From: Pararobbsia alpina_A
GTDB taxonomy: Bacteria; Pseudomonadota; Gammaproteobacteria; Burkholderiales; Burkholderiaceae
NCBI RefSeq assembly: GCF_965118125.1
Contig: NZ_OZ221289.1
Location: 124,001 to 188,000 of the forward strand
Reading direction: 5' to 3'
Length of the DNA: 64,000 bases
The position numbers were made by a program, and so were the translations under genes. Below the pieces are notes generated by a model. It saw only the letters and a list, made by a program, of their open reading frames with translations, ran no database searches and was not told the DNA's origin. Shown piece by piece: positions 36,901 through 47,393 of this stretch. Each line of letters begins with the position of its first letter. The first letter of the stretch is position 1.

Positions 36901-38538
36901 ATGAACATGACCGTCGGTAGAAAACTTGCAGCAGCATTCGGTGTGGTGATCGCAATTTCGTTGATCGGGAGCACTATATCGATCATCAATTTCATGCACC
37001 TTAATCAGGCAAATGGCTGGAACGTCCACAGCTATCAGGTTCTACGAACCAGCGACGAGATGCTAGCCAGTATGGTCAACATGGAAACCGGGGTGCGCGG
37101 GTTTGTGGCGTCGGGCGAAGAGAAGTTTCTAGAGCCCTACAATGCGGGCAAGGCCCGATTCCAAACGCGATTTGACGAGGTTAAGTCGCTGACGTCCGAC
37201 AACGCAATGCAACAGACTCGTTTGGCCACGCTCCTTGACATGCATGAAAAGATCAGGAACGTGGACGAGAACCTGATAGCTTTGCGGCGAGACGTCAACA
37301 GCGGTAAGCAACCGGCGAGCGCTCTGATCGACTATTTCAAACAGGGCAACGACAAGCAGGCTATGGACCGGTATCGATCCGTCGCGACTGAGTTCAATCG
37401 GGCTGAGGAAACGCTCCTTGACCAGAGGTCGGACGCGGTTGCGGCGCTTAGCACGTCGACGAAGTTGACGTTGTCAATATCCGGAACAGTTACAGTCCTC
37501 TTGGCGGTGATCTTGGGAACCCTGATCACGCGGGGAATCATCCGTGCTCTCGGGGGCGAGCCTGTCCAGGCAGCAGAGGTGGCGAGTCAAATCGCAAAGG
37601 GCAATCTTGCTGCCAAGGTCTCGCTTCATGGCGCTGCGCCGGCGAGCCTGATGAGTTCGCTCGAGATGATGAGACAACAATTGGCTAGCGTCGTCGCCGA
37701 CATTCAAACCTCCGCCGAGTCGATTCAAGTGTCGGCGTCGGAAATTGCCGATGGCAATCAAAACCTGTCACAGCGCACAGAAGAGCAGGCAGCATCGCTA
37801 GAAGAGACTGCTGCGAGTATGGAGCAGCTAACCGCGACAGTTCGGCAAAACACTGAAAGTGCGCTCCACGCTAATACACTTGCCGGGTCTGCTTGCGACG
37901 TTGCGACGAAGGGTGGACAAGTAGTGGACGGCGTCATCCAAACGATGCAATCGATTTCGGACAGCTCGGCGAAAGTCGCTGAAATAATCTCTGTTATCGA
38001 GGGGATCGCGTTCCAAACCAATATCCTCGCGTTAAATGCCGCTGTTGAAGCCGCCCGAGCAGGCGACCACGGCCGCGGATTTGCCGTCGTAGCGGGCGAA
38101 GTCCGTACCCTTGCGCAACGGAGCGCGTCCGCTGCTAAGGAAATCAAGAGCTTGATCACTGACTCAGTTAGCCGAGTCGCAATCGGGGCCGAGCAGGTGC
38201 AGCGAGCCGGTACGACAATGGGCGACATTGTCAAAGCTGTGCGCCAGGTAACCGACATAATGGGCGAAATCGCGGCGGCTTCTGCCGAGCAAGGAAAGGG
38301 TATTGAGCAAGTCAATGTCGCGGTCACTCAAATGGACGAGGTGACGCAGCAAAATGCAGCTTTGGTGGAGCAGGCATCGGCCGCGGCTCAGGCGATGGCC
38401 GAACAAGCAAACACACTGCGGGACGCAGTTGCTGTATTTAAAGTCGGGCAAGCGGAGCATGCGTCAAACACCGCCGTAGGTTCATCGCGGCGCGAAGGCA
38501 ATCCTCACATGTTGACAGCGCGGCGTGCTCTGGCTTGA
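36901..38538 (+). CDS. Methyl-accepting chemotaxis protein (CHASE3-type sensor)
   Basis: 545 residues, GGAG six bases before ATG 36901. Membrane helix one at about 8-31, periplasmic helical domain to about 190 with the CHASE3-like ETGVRGFVASGEEKFLEPYN motif, helix two at about 195-217, a short HAMP-like stretch, then the cytoplasmic signalling domain. The hairpin tip EGIAFQTNILALNAAVEAARAG is at about 373-395. There is no C-terminal CheR-docking pentapeptide. It would signal to CheA/CheW encoded elsewhere. The ligand is unknown. Confidence 0.93.
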   Translation: MNMTVGRKLAAAFGVVIAISLIGSTISIINFMHLNQANGWNVHSYQVLRTSDEMLASMVNMETGVRGFVASGEEKFLEPYNAGKARFQTRFDEVKSLTSDNAMQQTRLATLLDMHEKIRNVDENLIALRRDVNSGKQPASALIDYFKQGNDKQAMDRYRSVATEFNRAEETLLDQRSDAVAALSTSTKLTLSISGTVTVLLAVILGTLITRGIIRALGGEPVQAAEVASQIAKGNLAAKVSLHGAAPASLMSSLEMMRQQLASVVADIQTSAESIQVSASEIADGNQNLSQRTEEQAASLEETAASMEQLTATVRQNTESALHANTLAGSACDVATKGGQVVDGVIQTMQSISDSSAKVAEIISVIEGIAFQTNILALNAAVEAARAGDHGRGFAVVAGEVRTLAQRSASAAKEIKSLITDSVSRVAIGAEQVQRAGTTMGDIVKAVRQVTDIMGEIAAASAEQGKGIEQVNVAVTQMDEVTQQNAALVEQASAAAQAMAEQANTLRDAVAVFKVGQAEHASNTAVGSSRREGNPHMLTARRALA

Positions 38539-38591
38539 TGCGCGCGCATCGATGAAGTGATCGGTGTTCACAACCGAAAAGTTGACCGGAT

Positions 38592-38891
38592 ATGAAAGAT
38601 CAAACTGAGTGGGACTCGTGTCTAAAGGGTTTGCAGGAATTAGTTAGACTAAATGAGTTGGCTATGGCGGCATTTGGGGGGCAGTGCTGCGCATTGAAAG
38701 GGATGATGGACGCTGTCCTGATGTTCCTCTCTCCGGCGCAGCGCGAAGAGCTTAGGAATGTGCTTCGAAAGAGGCAGCTCGACAGCGAGCCAATATGTGG
38801 GCATACGGAAAATAGGGCGTTTTTGACTGCCTATCACGGCGAGCTGGCGAGTTTGCTCAACAAGATCGACCGTCAGCCCGCAACTATTTGA
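38592..38891 (+). CDS. Small hypothetical protein downstream of the chemoreceptor
   Basis: 99 residues, helical (WDSCLKGLQELVRLNELAMAAF; VLMFLSPAQREELRNVLRKRQ; LTAYHGELASLLNKID). It is 53 bases after the receptor stop on the same strand and may be co-transcribed. No known family and no strong ribosome site. Confidence 0.5.
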   Translation: MKDQTEWDSCLKGLQELVRLNELAMAAFGGQCCALKGMMDAVLMFLSPAQREELRNVLRKRQLDSEPICGHTENRAFLTAYHGELASLLNKIDRQPATI

Positions 38892-39382
38892 CACAACGAC
38901 CGTACTAGAGTTTTGTATCGGGCGCAGCGTTCGACTGTGCAGCTTATGATCGCTGACGTGCGATCGATTGCGGGATCTGCGTGGGCTCGACTCGAGGTCA
39001 TGAACGAAGGCACTGGCCTCGGGCTATATCGTCAGGGGCGAACGAGCCGGTCGGCGTACGACGCTTAGGACGTTCAACTGGCGCGAACGCCACGGCTTGT
39101 GTGCGGACAAAAAAGGGCCTTTCGAGGTTCCCTTGTGTGCCTTTTAGTTTTGGCGATTTACGACGCTAGCCGGCGCATCGATGAAGTGCCCAGGTTTGTC
39201 GCGCCATCATCGTTGCTCACCGGCGAACGTTCGCGGTCAATGTGCCCGGCATGGGACGTCGTAGTTAGCGGATTCGCCTGTTGTCTGAACGCGTCGCGCC
39301 ATCAATGTCGGACAGGGGAAATTTGGGGAAAGACACGGTTCTGAAGCGATGGGCGAAGGCAGAGCCACATGGAACATTGTGT
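38892..39382. other. Non-coding stretch between convergent genes
   Basis: 491 bases; no gene, repeat array or clear terminator recognised. Confidence 0.35.
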
Positions 39383-42300
39383 TCAGCGGCCTTGTCTGAG
39401 CAACAGCTTCTCGAGTAGCACATTGGCGTTCACGGGCTTGGGAAGGTGGTCATCGAAGCCGGTGTTGATGGCCGCGTCTCTGTCCTGCAGCGAAGCTAGG
39501 CCGCTGAGCGCTAGCGCATAAATGCGCCGCTGGCCACTTTCTTGCCTTCTCACCGCCTGCATCAGAGCGTATCCATCGGTGCCCGGCATCGCAAGATCGC
39601 TTACCAGTATATCGAACGAGCCCGCAGCGAGACATGTGAGTGCTTCGCCGGCACCGCTCGCCGTCTGTACTTGCGCCCCTAGGCTACGTAGCAGGTGCGC
39701 CAGCGCCTCTTGCGACTGCGCGTCATCGTCAACGAGCAACACGGACAACCCGTTCAGGGTTGGCGGATGAGTAGAGGCCGGGGCTTGCGATTTCTCGTCG
39801 CTGATCGCGGTACTTTGCACCAGCGGCAGGCGCACGGTTAGCCGCGTACCGCGACCTTTACCTTCGCTGTTGACCGCTACTGTGCCCCCGTGCGCTGCAA
39901 CCAAGTGCCTGACGATCGACAGGCCTAATCCCAGTCCGCCGTATTCGCGTGTGCGGCTTGTATCCGACTGCATGAAGCGATCGAATAGCTGCGACAAAAG
40001 CGCGGGCTCGACGCCGATACCGTTGTCAACAACGGAGAGTTCGACCAGCGTGCCCAAGTTTGTCAGTGCAACCTCGACCCGACCGCCTCGCGGCGTAAAT
40101 TTCAGCGCGTTTCCGATCAGGTTGGACACCACCTGCTGCAGTCGGCGAGCATCCCCGTTCACGACGGCCTGATCATGCAACCCGGAGGAGAGCAGCGCTA
40201 GTCCCTTCGCTGCGGCTTCCGGCCGAAGACCTTCCACGACAGTACGCACAGCGGCCGCAAAGTCAACCAGCTGCGAGTCAAGCGCAAAGCGGCCGGAAGT
40301 GATTCTTGATACGTCCAGCAAGTCGTCGATCAGCGCTGCCTGTGATTGGCAATGCTGCAATATTGCGCTAACCGCGCGCTCCCGCGGGGTCCCCTCGACC
40401 TCGGAACTACGTTCGCTCGTCGTTTTCAGAACCGCTGCCCAGGCGGCGATAACGTTCAGCGGCGCGCGCAGCTCGTGCGAGACGATGGCGAGGAAATTGT
40501 CCTTGGCTGCGTTGGCCCGCTCAGCGTCGCGCTGGGCAGACCGTGCAACTTCGATGGCACGTTTGAGCTCGTCAATATCCTGTACGGCAAGCACGGCGCC
40601 GTCGATGCGGTCATCTGCGGTTCGATACGCGCGCACGTTGACCAGCCACCAGCGTCCTTCGTTGTCTTGGTACTCGCGCTCGACCTCCGTCAGTCCCTGG
40701 ACGGCGGACTGCACCATGCGCTCAATGTCAGCAGCTGAGAACAGGCGGCTCAGTTGCGCCATTGGCTGGCCAACGCTGTCGGGCGGGAGACCGAACAGCG
40801 TCTGCGCCTGCGGCGAGAAATGACGTAAGCGAAGTTGCTTGTCCAACAGTACAACGGGCAGCGGGATACCTTCGACCAAGTTGGTCAAATCATCGTTGGC
40901 ACGGTCGAGCTGCTGATTTCTCGAGCTGAGTTCGTCGTTTAGTGAACCCAGTTCTTGGTTTGCCGACTCGAGTTCTTGCTTGGCTAGCAGCAGTTCTTCG
41001 TTCGCGCTTTGCAGCTCTTCGTTCGTGCTCAACATCTCCTCATTGGCGGTGCGTAGTTCCTCGTTGGCCGACTCAAACTCGGCCACCACCGATTTCAACT
41101 GCGCTTGTGTTGCCTCGAGCTCGTCGGATAGCGTAGCGACTGTGCGCTCGAGTTCCTGAACCTGACTTCCTTTTGAGCGCGTGTCATATCCTGAGTCATG
41201 CACGGAAGGCGCTTCCTGTCGCAAGGGCTGCAGTGTCACCATGAAATGCGGCACGAGATCCTCGCCGCCCAACGGCAGTACTTCGAGCGTAAAGAGCTTC
41301 TCTCCGAGCGCGACGCGTTCTCGTCGAATCGTCTGACCCGTCCGTCTCGCCTCGATCAGCGCCGTGCGCACCGTCACATTTAGCTCGGGGCGGAGCAGTC
41401 TCGGAAGGGCGAGCGAGGCTTCTCCGCTTGCCGGCGCTATGAAATCCGCCACATTGCCGCGAAAATGCACCACGTTTGCCTTCTCGTCTACGACGAACCC
41501 GGGGGGCGCATAGCGCTCCAGCGCGGCGCGGGTAGCGGCTTCGATTACCGGATCGATTGGTTGCGTCCGGCGAACTGAAGGTTGATCGCCTTCGCTTGCC
41601 CACGGTCGTAGTGCGTTAGTCGGAAACACTGCTTGTTGACGCCTCGCCACCGCAACTCTGCGATAAAGGTGCGGCGCGCCCGCGTGTTCGAATCCTTCAG
41701 CCGCCGACGCCGCCTCCGCGCGCCCGAGAAGCACGAAGCCGTCCGCGCGGCATGCATAGTGCAGCGCTTCAAGCACATGTCGCTGCGCTTCTTTGCGCAG
41801 ATAGATCAAGAGATTGCGGCAGCTGACAAGACCCATGCCGGAGAAGGGGGCGTGAGTCAACACGTTGTGCCGCGCGAACACACACATGTCGCGAATCGAC
41901 TTCCGCACGACGTAGCCGCCGGAGGTCGCGGCGAAGGTGTTCTCGCGAAACCCCTCCGGTACATCTTCGACCGAACTTGAACTGTAGCGGCCGGCGCGTG
42001 CGAATTCGATCGACGCTTCGTTGATGTCGGTGCCGAAAATCTGTACCCGGCGGTGAAGCCCCGCGCGGTCAAGCGCATCCCTCAGCAACGTCGCGATGGT
42101 ATAGACTTCCTCCCCCGTCGAGCAGGCCGGTACCCAAACGCGGATCGGATCGTCCTTCAACTCGAGCAGACCGGGAATCACCGACTGGCGTAGCACGCTG
42201 ACGAATTCGGCATCGCGAAAGAACGCGGTGACGCCGATCAATATGTCGTCGCGCAATGCCGCTGCTTCACGGGCATCGCTTCGTAGAAGTTGCAAGTACG

Positions 42301-43045
42301 CGCCGACATCGCGATCCTTTTGCAGCAGGACGCGGCGAAGGAAGCGGCGACGCAGGTTTACGCCCTTAACGTAGCCCAGATTGATCCCAGTCTTCTGCTG
42401 CACGATAGACAACGCGCTACCGAGTTCGTCGTTGTCTTCTCGTGCTTCCGCACCCTCGTCTAAGCGCGTTGAATCACTAAATCGCTGCACCAGGCACGCG
42501 ACGATGTCTTCGGCAGGCAGTACCTCATCGACAAGACCGGTGTCAATCGCGGCGGAGGGCATGCCTTGGTGACTCGCGGTCTGCGGTTCTTGCGCGATTG
42601 CGAATCCACCGGACGCCTTGAGGTCGACAAGGCCTCGTGCTCCATCCTCGCCCGTTCCAGAAAGTATGACCGCCCCGCTATTTACGTCTGGATCCTGCGC
42701 GAGCGAGGCTAGGCAGGCGTCAATGACCAGATTGGGGCCCGCTTGGCGGCGCGTGAGTCGAAAGTGTCCGTCCAGCGCGATCACGCCGGCGTTTTCGGGG
42801 AGCACATACACCCGCCCATGTTCGATTTTGCGTAGGTGAACCAGCTTCTCGACAGGTAGACGACAATTGGTCTGAAGGATGTCGGCCAGCCGGCTTTCTT
42901 CAGAGGGATCGAGGTGTGTGATAACGAGCGTGGCAAAGCCGGGATCAGGGGGAAGTGCTGCGACAATAGCGCGCAGGTCATTCAAGCTGCCCGCCGATCC
43001 GGCCAAGACAGCCACCCTCAACAAGTCTGAAAACTTCGCCCCCAT
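39383..43045 (-). CDS. CheB-CheR-PAS-histidine kinase-receiver fusion protein
   Basis: 1220 residues with AGGAG before ATG 43045. Order: CheB methylesterase at about 8-190 (AGSAGSLNDL nucleophile region, THLDPSEES, LSGTGEDGARG); CheR methyltransferase at about 210-475 (VWVPACSTGEEVYTIATLL near 305-323); a PAS-like segment; a long coiled coil rich in NEEL/NQEL repeats at about 650-745; PAS (GIPLPVVLLDKQLRLRHFSP); HisKA with VSHELRAPLNVIAAW (His about 857); HATPase (VSNLIGNALKF, GLGLGLSIVRHLV); receiver from about 1100 (VLLVDDDAQSQEA, VSDLAMPGTDGY, LPKPVN). Such proteins couple chemoreceptor-like modification domains to phosphorelay signalling. No membrane segment, so cytoplasmic. Flanked by two chemoreceptor genes but no cheA/cheW. 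Confidence 0.93.
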   Translation of the reverse strand: MGAKFSDLLRVAVLAGSAGSLNDLRAIVAALPPDPGFATLVITHLDPSEESRLADILQTNCRLPVEKLVHLRKIEHGRVYVLPENAGVIALDGHFRLTRRQAGPNLVIDACLASLAQDPDVNSGAVILSGTGEDGARGLVDLKASGGFAIAQEPQTASHQGMPSAAIDTGLVDEVLPAEDIVACLVQRFSDSTRLDEGAEAREDNDELGSALSIVQQKTGINLGYVKGVNLRRRFLRRVLLQKDRDVGAYLQLLRSDAREAAALRDDILIGVTAFFRDAEFVSVLRQSVIPGLLELKDDPIRVWVPACSTGEEVYTIATLLRDALDRAGLHRRVQIFGTDINEASIEFARAGRYSSSSVEDVPEGFRENTFAATSGGYVVRKSIRDMCVFARHNVLTHAPFSGMGLVSCRNLLIYLRKEAQRHVLEALHYACRADGFVLLGRAEAASAAEGFEHAGAPHLYRRVAVARRQQAVFPTNALRPWASEGDQPSVRRTQPIDPVIEAATRAALERYAPPGFVVDEKANVVHFRGNVADFIAPASGEASLALPRLLRPELNVTVRTALIEARRTGQTIRRERVALGEKLFTLEVLPLGGEDLVPHFMVTLQPLRQEAPSVHDSGYDTRSKGSQVQELERTVATLSDELEATQAQLKSVVAEFESANEELRTANEEMLSTNEELQSANEELLLAKQELESANQELGSLNDELSSRNQQLDRANDDLTNLVEGIPLPVVLLDKQLRLRHFSPQAQTLFGLPPDSVGQPMAQLSRLFSAADIERMVQSAVQGLTEVEREYQDNEGRWWLVNVRAYRTADDRIDGAVLAVQDIDELKRAIEVARSAQRDAERANAAKDNFLAIVSHELRAPLNVIAAWAAVLKTTSERSSEVEGTPRERAVSAILQHCQSQAALIDDLLDVSRITSGRFALDSQLVDFAAAVRTVVEGLRPEAAAKGLALLSSGLHDQAVVNGDARRLQQVVSNLIGNALKFTPRGGRVEVALTNLGTLVELSVVDNGIGVEPALLSQLFDRFMQSDTSRTREYGGLGLGLSIVRHLVAAHGGTVAVNSEGKGRGTRLTVRLPLVQSTAISDEKSQAPASTHPPTLNGLSVLLVDDDAQSQEALAHLLRSLGAQVQTASGAGEALTCLAAGSFDILVSDLAMPGTDGYALMQAVRRQESGQRRIYALALSGLASLQDRDAAINTGFDDHLPKPVNANVLLEKLLLRQGR

Positions 43046-43911
43046 CTGCCTTACTCCTGCTGATTTCCGATAGATACAGTCGATTGCAGCACGTCTTGCA
43101 GCTTCTCGCGCGGGAGCGAGAGCAATCGCTGTTCCCGCGCCGCGCGTGGATCATTCGCCTGCGACGCGACTGGCTGAGGCGCCGAAGCAGTGGGGGCGTG
43201 TCGGATCGTAGAGCGCGGATGCTTACTTCAAGCGGCCCCGAGCGGACTCGCGGGGACAGGCGCGATAGCGTCGTAGCAAACGGCGGCGAACACGGTCGGA
43301 AAACATGAGCGAGCTCGCCCGTGGAGAGCGCCACGCGGGGTAATGCTGCCGAGCGGCGATGGCCGGAGCATAACACTGTCTAGCGCCGGCGAGTCTACGG
43401 CCGAAGGAAGGTCGCGCGAAGGCGTTTTGCGACCATGCGCGCCGCGGCATGCGAAACGGGTGTCCCATGCAAGGTTCGTTGGAACCGACAAGGTAACCTC
43501 CCTCACAAGCGCCTCCGCGACTCCAGTTCTATGTTACAAGAGAAGCCGATCAGGCAGCGCAGAGGCCGCGGTTGAAGCACAAGGGGAAGCATCCTCCCTG
43601 ATTCGACGGGACAAGCTCACGTCTAGCAACTATTCAGTCTTGAGCATGGTGTGTTTGGTAAAGTCTGGCGCGAAAGCTGGTACGGTGTTGTCTGTTGTCT
43701 CGGGGATTCGGCGGTCGCGCCGACTTCGAGGAAGCGCGCGATGCTGACACTCGATTGGTTATCTCCTCGTCGTTGATTGCCGGCCTGTTGAGCTACGACA
43801 CGAGTCGGCGCGAGAGAGCACGCAGAAAAATTATGCCCGAACAAATGAGTATTTTGAGTTGCGACATCGTCGCCGTCGCCGCACTGGCCGTGGGTCAACC
43901 GTGGAATACGT
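43046..43911. other. Non-coding stretch upstream of the fusion kinase
   Basis: 866 bases with only short conflicting frames. It should contain the promoter of the kinase gene. Nothing else recognised. Confidence 0.35.
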
Positions 43912-44271
43912 ATGCCTTCCAAACTTCGTCGCAATCTTCTTGCGCAAGCGGAAATGCTTGCTCTCGTTGTCGTATCGGAGCTTTTTGTGAGGCGGACGAC
44001 CGGTCAATGGATGGCGGTGGACGAGCTCGTCGAATGCTCAAATCTTTACCTGGTAGATCGCGATGATGTGATAAGGCGATCAATGATCGCAAGCCGCGCA
44101 GGCATCGTCGCGCGAGAAATCGAGCGCGTCGATGCCTTGTCTGTTGATCATCCCGACGATCTCTTGGAAATGTTCGACTACGGAGTAACGCTAAATCGTT
44201 CGCATCCGCGATCGCTCGACGTTTACACGCGTTGTGTCGCCCACCTTATGGAGACGCGTTGGGATTTGTGA
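43912..44271 (+). CDS. Hypothetical protein
   Basis: 119 residues (LLAQAEMLALVVVSELFVRRTT, WMAVDELVECSNLYLVDRDDVIRR, VDHPDDLLEMFDYGVTLNRS). Mixed alpha/beta composition suggests a soluble protein. Start is unsure: no ribosome site before ATG 43912. Family unknown. Confidence 0.4.
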   Translation: MPSKLRRNLLAQAEMLALVVVSELFVRRTTGQWMAVDELVECSNLYLVDRDDVIRRSMIASRAGIVAREIERVDALSVDHPDDLLEMFDYGVTLNRSHPRSLDVYTRCVAHLMETRWDL

Positions 44272-44531
44272 ACAGGGCCTGAAGACAGGGTAAGTGGAAA
44301 GATGCCGTTGAGGCCGTTGTTGTCGCGATACCTGGCATATTTCTGCCGCGCGGCTCTTGTCAACAAATCCCGTGAGGGCACACCAATTCGGCGATGCATT
44401 TTGCTTGACACTAGGCCGCAATGGAATGCGCCCGCTCTCCGGCGCGAAAAACTTTCTGCACGCAAGGTGCTAACTACGTTTTTTGCACGAACATGCCGTG
44501 GGCGCCATGAAGCTTCACTCGTTACCTTGAC

Positions 44532-44562
44532 GGAGCAGCGACAACAAAGCCATCGCTGCTCC
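44532..44562 (-). terminator. Hairpin after the Hsp20 operon
   Basis: GGAGCAGCGA and TCGCTGCTCC form perfect 10-base arms around an 11-base loop, nine bases beyond the hsp20 stop on the minus strand. No T tract follows, so it may be an mRNA-stabilising hairpin and not an intrinsic terminator. Confidence 0.5.
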
Positions 44563-44570
44563 ACCGGGCA

Positions 44571-44984
44571 TCACGCAGACGCGATCTCAACTCGTCGCGG
44601 TTTTGCTTCTTCTCGACGTGGGATTGTCAGAGTGAGTACGCCGTTTTTCAAAGACGCTTCGACTTTTGATGTGTCGAATTCGTCGCTGACGGTAAACGTG
44701 CGAGAAAAGTAAGGCGCGCGAACCTCGCTGTGGGCGAGTTGCAGGCTTGCCGGAACGTGCACGACAGACTCTGCCTCAATGGTTAAGCTGCCGTCATGGA
44801 CCTTCACTTCGAGCTGCTCTTTCGAGACGCCCGGCAAGTCTGCCCACAGGGTGACCTTATGACGATCTTCAACGATGTCGACGCTCGGCGTCAAAGTCTG
44901 CCGGCGATTCTCCTCTGCTGCGCGCTGACGTACCGCCGCGCCCTGCTCACGTTCTGCAATTTGGGTGCTGGTGTAATCGCTCAT
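44571..44984 (-). CDS. Hsp20/alpha-crystallin small heat-shock protein (second of pair)
   Basis: 137 residues, GAGGTGA before ATG 44984. N-terminal 35 residues, then an alpha-crystallin domain (VDIVEDRHKVTLWADLPGVSKEQLEVKVHDGSLTIEAE to LTIPRREEAKPRRVEI), with the FDTSKVEASLKNGVLTLTIP strand motif. ATP-independent chaperone that holds unfolding proteins. It is nine bases after the first Hsp20 gene, giving a class A/class B pair in one operon. The C-terminal IxI motif is not obvious. Confidence 0.92.
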   Translation of the reverse strand: MSDYTSTQIAEREQGAAVRQRAAEENRRQTLTPSVDIVEDRHKVTLWADLPGVSKEQLEVKVHDGSLTIEAESVVHVPASLQLAHSEVRAPYFSRTFTVSDEFDTSKVEASLKNGVLTLTIPRREEAKPRRVEIASA

Positions 44985-44993
44985 GGTGTCACC

Positions 44994-45434
44994 TCATTGA
45001 ACGGTAATCGAGCGCGGCTTCGACGTTTCGCGCTTGCCAACTGAGATTAAAAGACAGCCATTCACATACTTGGCCTGAACTTTATCCGGGTCTGCTTGCT
45101 GAGGGAGCTCGATAGCGCGGCGGAACGAACCGGTAAAACGCTCCTGCGCGTACTGTCTGGCCCCTTCGGGAAGTCGGTCATATTCCGTGTCCCGTTGGCC
45201 GGAAATGGTGAGCAAGCCCTTCTCGATGGACACGTCCAGCTTGCTGATGTCGAGTCCCGGGGCGAATGCCACGATCTCTATGGATTCGTCGGTCGACCCG
45301 ACGTTGACTTGCGGGAACTTGCCCACACGTGTCGAACGAAGACTCGTGGGAAACCCGCCGAACAGGCTGGACATTTGGCGCTGCAAACGGTCCAGCTCAC
45401 CGAAGAGGTTCGGTGCAATAAACACATCACTCAT
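44994..45434 (-). CDS. Hsp20/alpha-crystallin small heat-shock protein (first of pair)
   Basis: 146 residues from ATG 45434, chosen because GGAGGAGAG lies just upstream. N-terminus (LFGELDRLQRQMSSLFGGFP) is the IbpA/HspH-like leader, followed by the crystallin domain (PQVNVGSTDESIEIVAFAPGLDISKLDVSIEKGLLTISGQ; FRRAIELPQQADPDKVQAKYVNGCLLISVGK). It ends SKPRSITVQ, carrying a C-terminal I-x-V oligomerisation motif. Confidence 0.93.
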   Translation of the reverse strand: MSDVFIAPNLFGELDRLQRQMSSLFGGFPTSLRSTRVGKFPQVNVGSTDESIEIVAFAPGLDISKLDVSIEKGLLTISGQRDTEYDRLPEGARQYAQERFTGSFRRAIELPQQADPDKVQAKYVNGCLLISVGKRETSKPRSITVQ

Positions 45435-45560
45435 TTTCGCTCTCCTCCCGCGAGGCAAGAGGAGGCAGCATACGCGCATCATCTTAGCTGCCCCCATGCC
45501 GCGGACAATCAAGTTGAAACACGCAGCGCGAGACTGAAAGCGGCTGCCCTGTGGGGACGG

Positions 45561-45588
45561 AAGTAAGGGCGTCGAGAGGCCTTTCAAG
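45561..45588 (-). promoter_or_regulatory. Possible heat-shock (sigma-32-type) promoter of the hsp20 pair
   Basis: On the minus strand CTTGAAA (45588-45582) is followed after 12 bases by CCCTTACTT, near the CTTGAAA...CCCCAT-T consensus, about 130 bases before the first hsp20 start. Similarity is partial. Confidence 0.35.
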
Positions 45589-46023
45589 GCCGCCGCAGAA
45601 AATTTTTTAGTTGAAATGTAGCCCCCGACTTCATGGATACACCAGCCCGCTAATAGCGCTGCTGCAAGTCAAAAAAGGCGATAGGTTGCGACGGACTCCT
45701 CCGTTCATTCTCCTAGCGCCTATATCACCTGGGCGCTGTGTCGCGAGTCCTACGCCGATGAAGAGAGGTTTTGTTACAAATATCCGCGTTTGATAGCTCT
45801 TGAAATTGTTGCGGGCACCTCTATTTCGGTTTGCGCCAGACAATGGGCGGACTGCACCGAGGCTTCCCGCGCCCCCGTAAAGCCTTAGCAGATAGGGGCG
45901 CCAGAAACGGAGTACTGACGAAGGTGCTTGGGCACTGGGCGGCTTCATCGCTGCCTGACGCAAGCCGTACGGCGTGACTCGTTGACGTTTGCAGGTCGCG
46001 CCGATTATCCGTGCAAAATAGCC
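45589..46023. other. Non-coding stretch
   Basis: 435 bases upstream of the divergent hsp20 operon; no gene recognised. Confidence 0.35.
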
Positions 46024-46278
46024 ATGAAACTGAACCTCATCATTGATTCGAGGCCGCTGGATGTAGAAGTCGATGACGTTGTGGCGAGCCTACTGGCCGT
46101 GCGGCTAGATCTTCCCGCTGGTGCTGAGAACCGCGATGCCCTTGCAAGCTATCTTAGCGAGAAGGGTGCGCCTTGGACTCTCGACGAAGAACATATGCGC
46201 AGGCGCATCTTGCGAAGACTCGTTTTGGACATTGCTGATCCAGTGCTCGTGATGCGCCATCTCATGGCAGACGGATGA
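46024..46278 (+). CDS. Small hypothetical protein
   Basis: 84 residues (MKLNLIIDSRPLDVEVDDVV, LPAGAENRDALASYLSEKGAPW, MRRRILRRLVLDIADPVLVMRHLM). A beta-hairpin then helices is likely. Ribosome site absent, so start and reality are uncertain. Family unknown. Confidence 0.4.
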   Translation: MKLNLIIDSRPLDVEVDDVVASLLAVRLDLPAGAENRDALASYLSEKGAPWTLDEEHMRRRILRRLVLDIADPVLVMRHLMADG

Positions 46279-47393
46279 GCCTCGTTCGGCCGTGTAGATC
46301 CGGAAGAGCGGTGCGTTCGAGCTATCTGATTTCAATGTGTGTCATTTGATCAAATCATGACATCCAGCAAGTCTCGTCTGCCGTCCCGACTTCCCGCAGG
46401 GCTGCACAGCAGGAACTATCGCCGATTTGTTACAGATCTCGGTCGGTGAAGAACTTACCTGCAAAGTCTCCCTCGACATGGCAGCGCTAGGCCATGGCCA
46501 CCATAACATGGGATTCAATAAGCGCGGCGCGACTGCCGATGAAGGTCTTCTTCGAGGGCTTCCGATTCGGGCTGGCCAGTTACTTTCACCGTTACGAAGC
46601 GGCGTGGACCTTGGCGCGTGGAACAGAAATTCCGGTGCTATATTGAAGCCGGATCGAGGGGCTGCGTCCGGTCATACTCAAAAATATTCTGCGCATCATG
46701 TTTTCTCGAAGGTCTTCAGTTCGGCGAGCTTGAGCGCGCTTGTGCAGGTCTGCTCGACGACCGTGCCGACACAGCGTTTATCTCCTCCGTGCTGCTGTAA
46801 GTTCGAACGCTAGCCGCCCACTTTGTCGCGGTGCGTCTTCCGGTCGTCACGACTGCATCGTCAATCGGAGCGGCGTGTATCCGAATCATCGACTTCGCAG
46901 TTGTCTCCTCGCGAACAAACGGCGATCCATGCGGCTATGTTATCGAGCGTATCGGTTGACATCGAGCTTGCGCCGACGATCCGGATTTTATCGAGGTCAT
47001 TCGCCAGAACGACGTCTTCAAGCTCGCTAAGGCGCGACCGAAATGGCCAAGTAAGGGGTTGTCCGCCCGCGCGAACTATCAGCCTCGTAACTCGCCAGCT
47101 GTTGGCACAGATTCGCCCAGATGTCCGCTAGACTCGTCGCAAGGAGATCGATTTCACTGCGCGCAGTGTTGCGGTTCCGTGCAGCATGAGTCCTTTGTCA
47201 TCAGCGCCGACGCGTTGGAGAATTTGAGATGACCTTCGCGCTGAATCACTGCCGCCGCCGAAGCAAAACGCCTCGTGTACGCGAGCAGCATGCTTTCGCC
47301 GCGAGTTAGCTATAGCGAAACGTGCGTGCGCCCTTGAATTATTTTGGAAGGGTCCTATCTTGGCGTGTAGAGAAATCTGAGACGGAGGAAATC
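46279..47393. other. Gene-poor stretch
   Basis: 1.1 kb of short, conflicting frames. No repeat, RNA or insertion element recognised; appears decayed. Confidence 0.4.

Noticed and set aside
36668..36904. 78-codon frame just before the chemoreceptor
   Set aside because: No ribosome site and it runs into the receptor's start; judged to be leader sequence.
38541..39190. GCGCATCGATGAAGTG occurring twice, near 38544 and 39173
   Set aside because: Only about 16 bases shared with no extension; likely chance.
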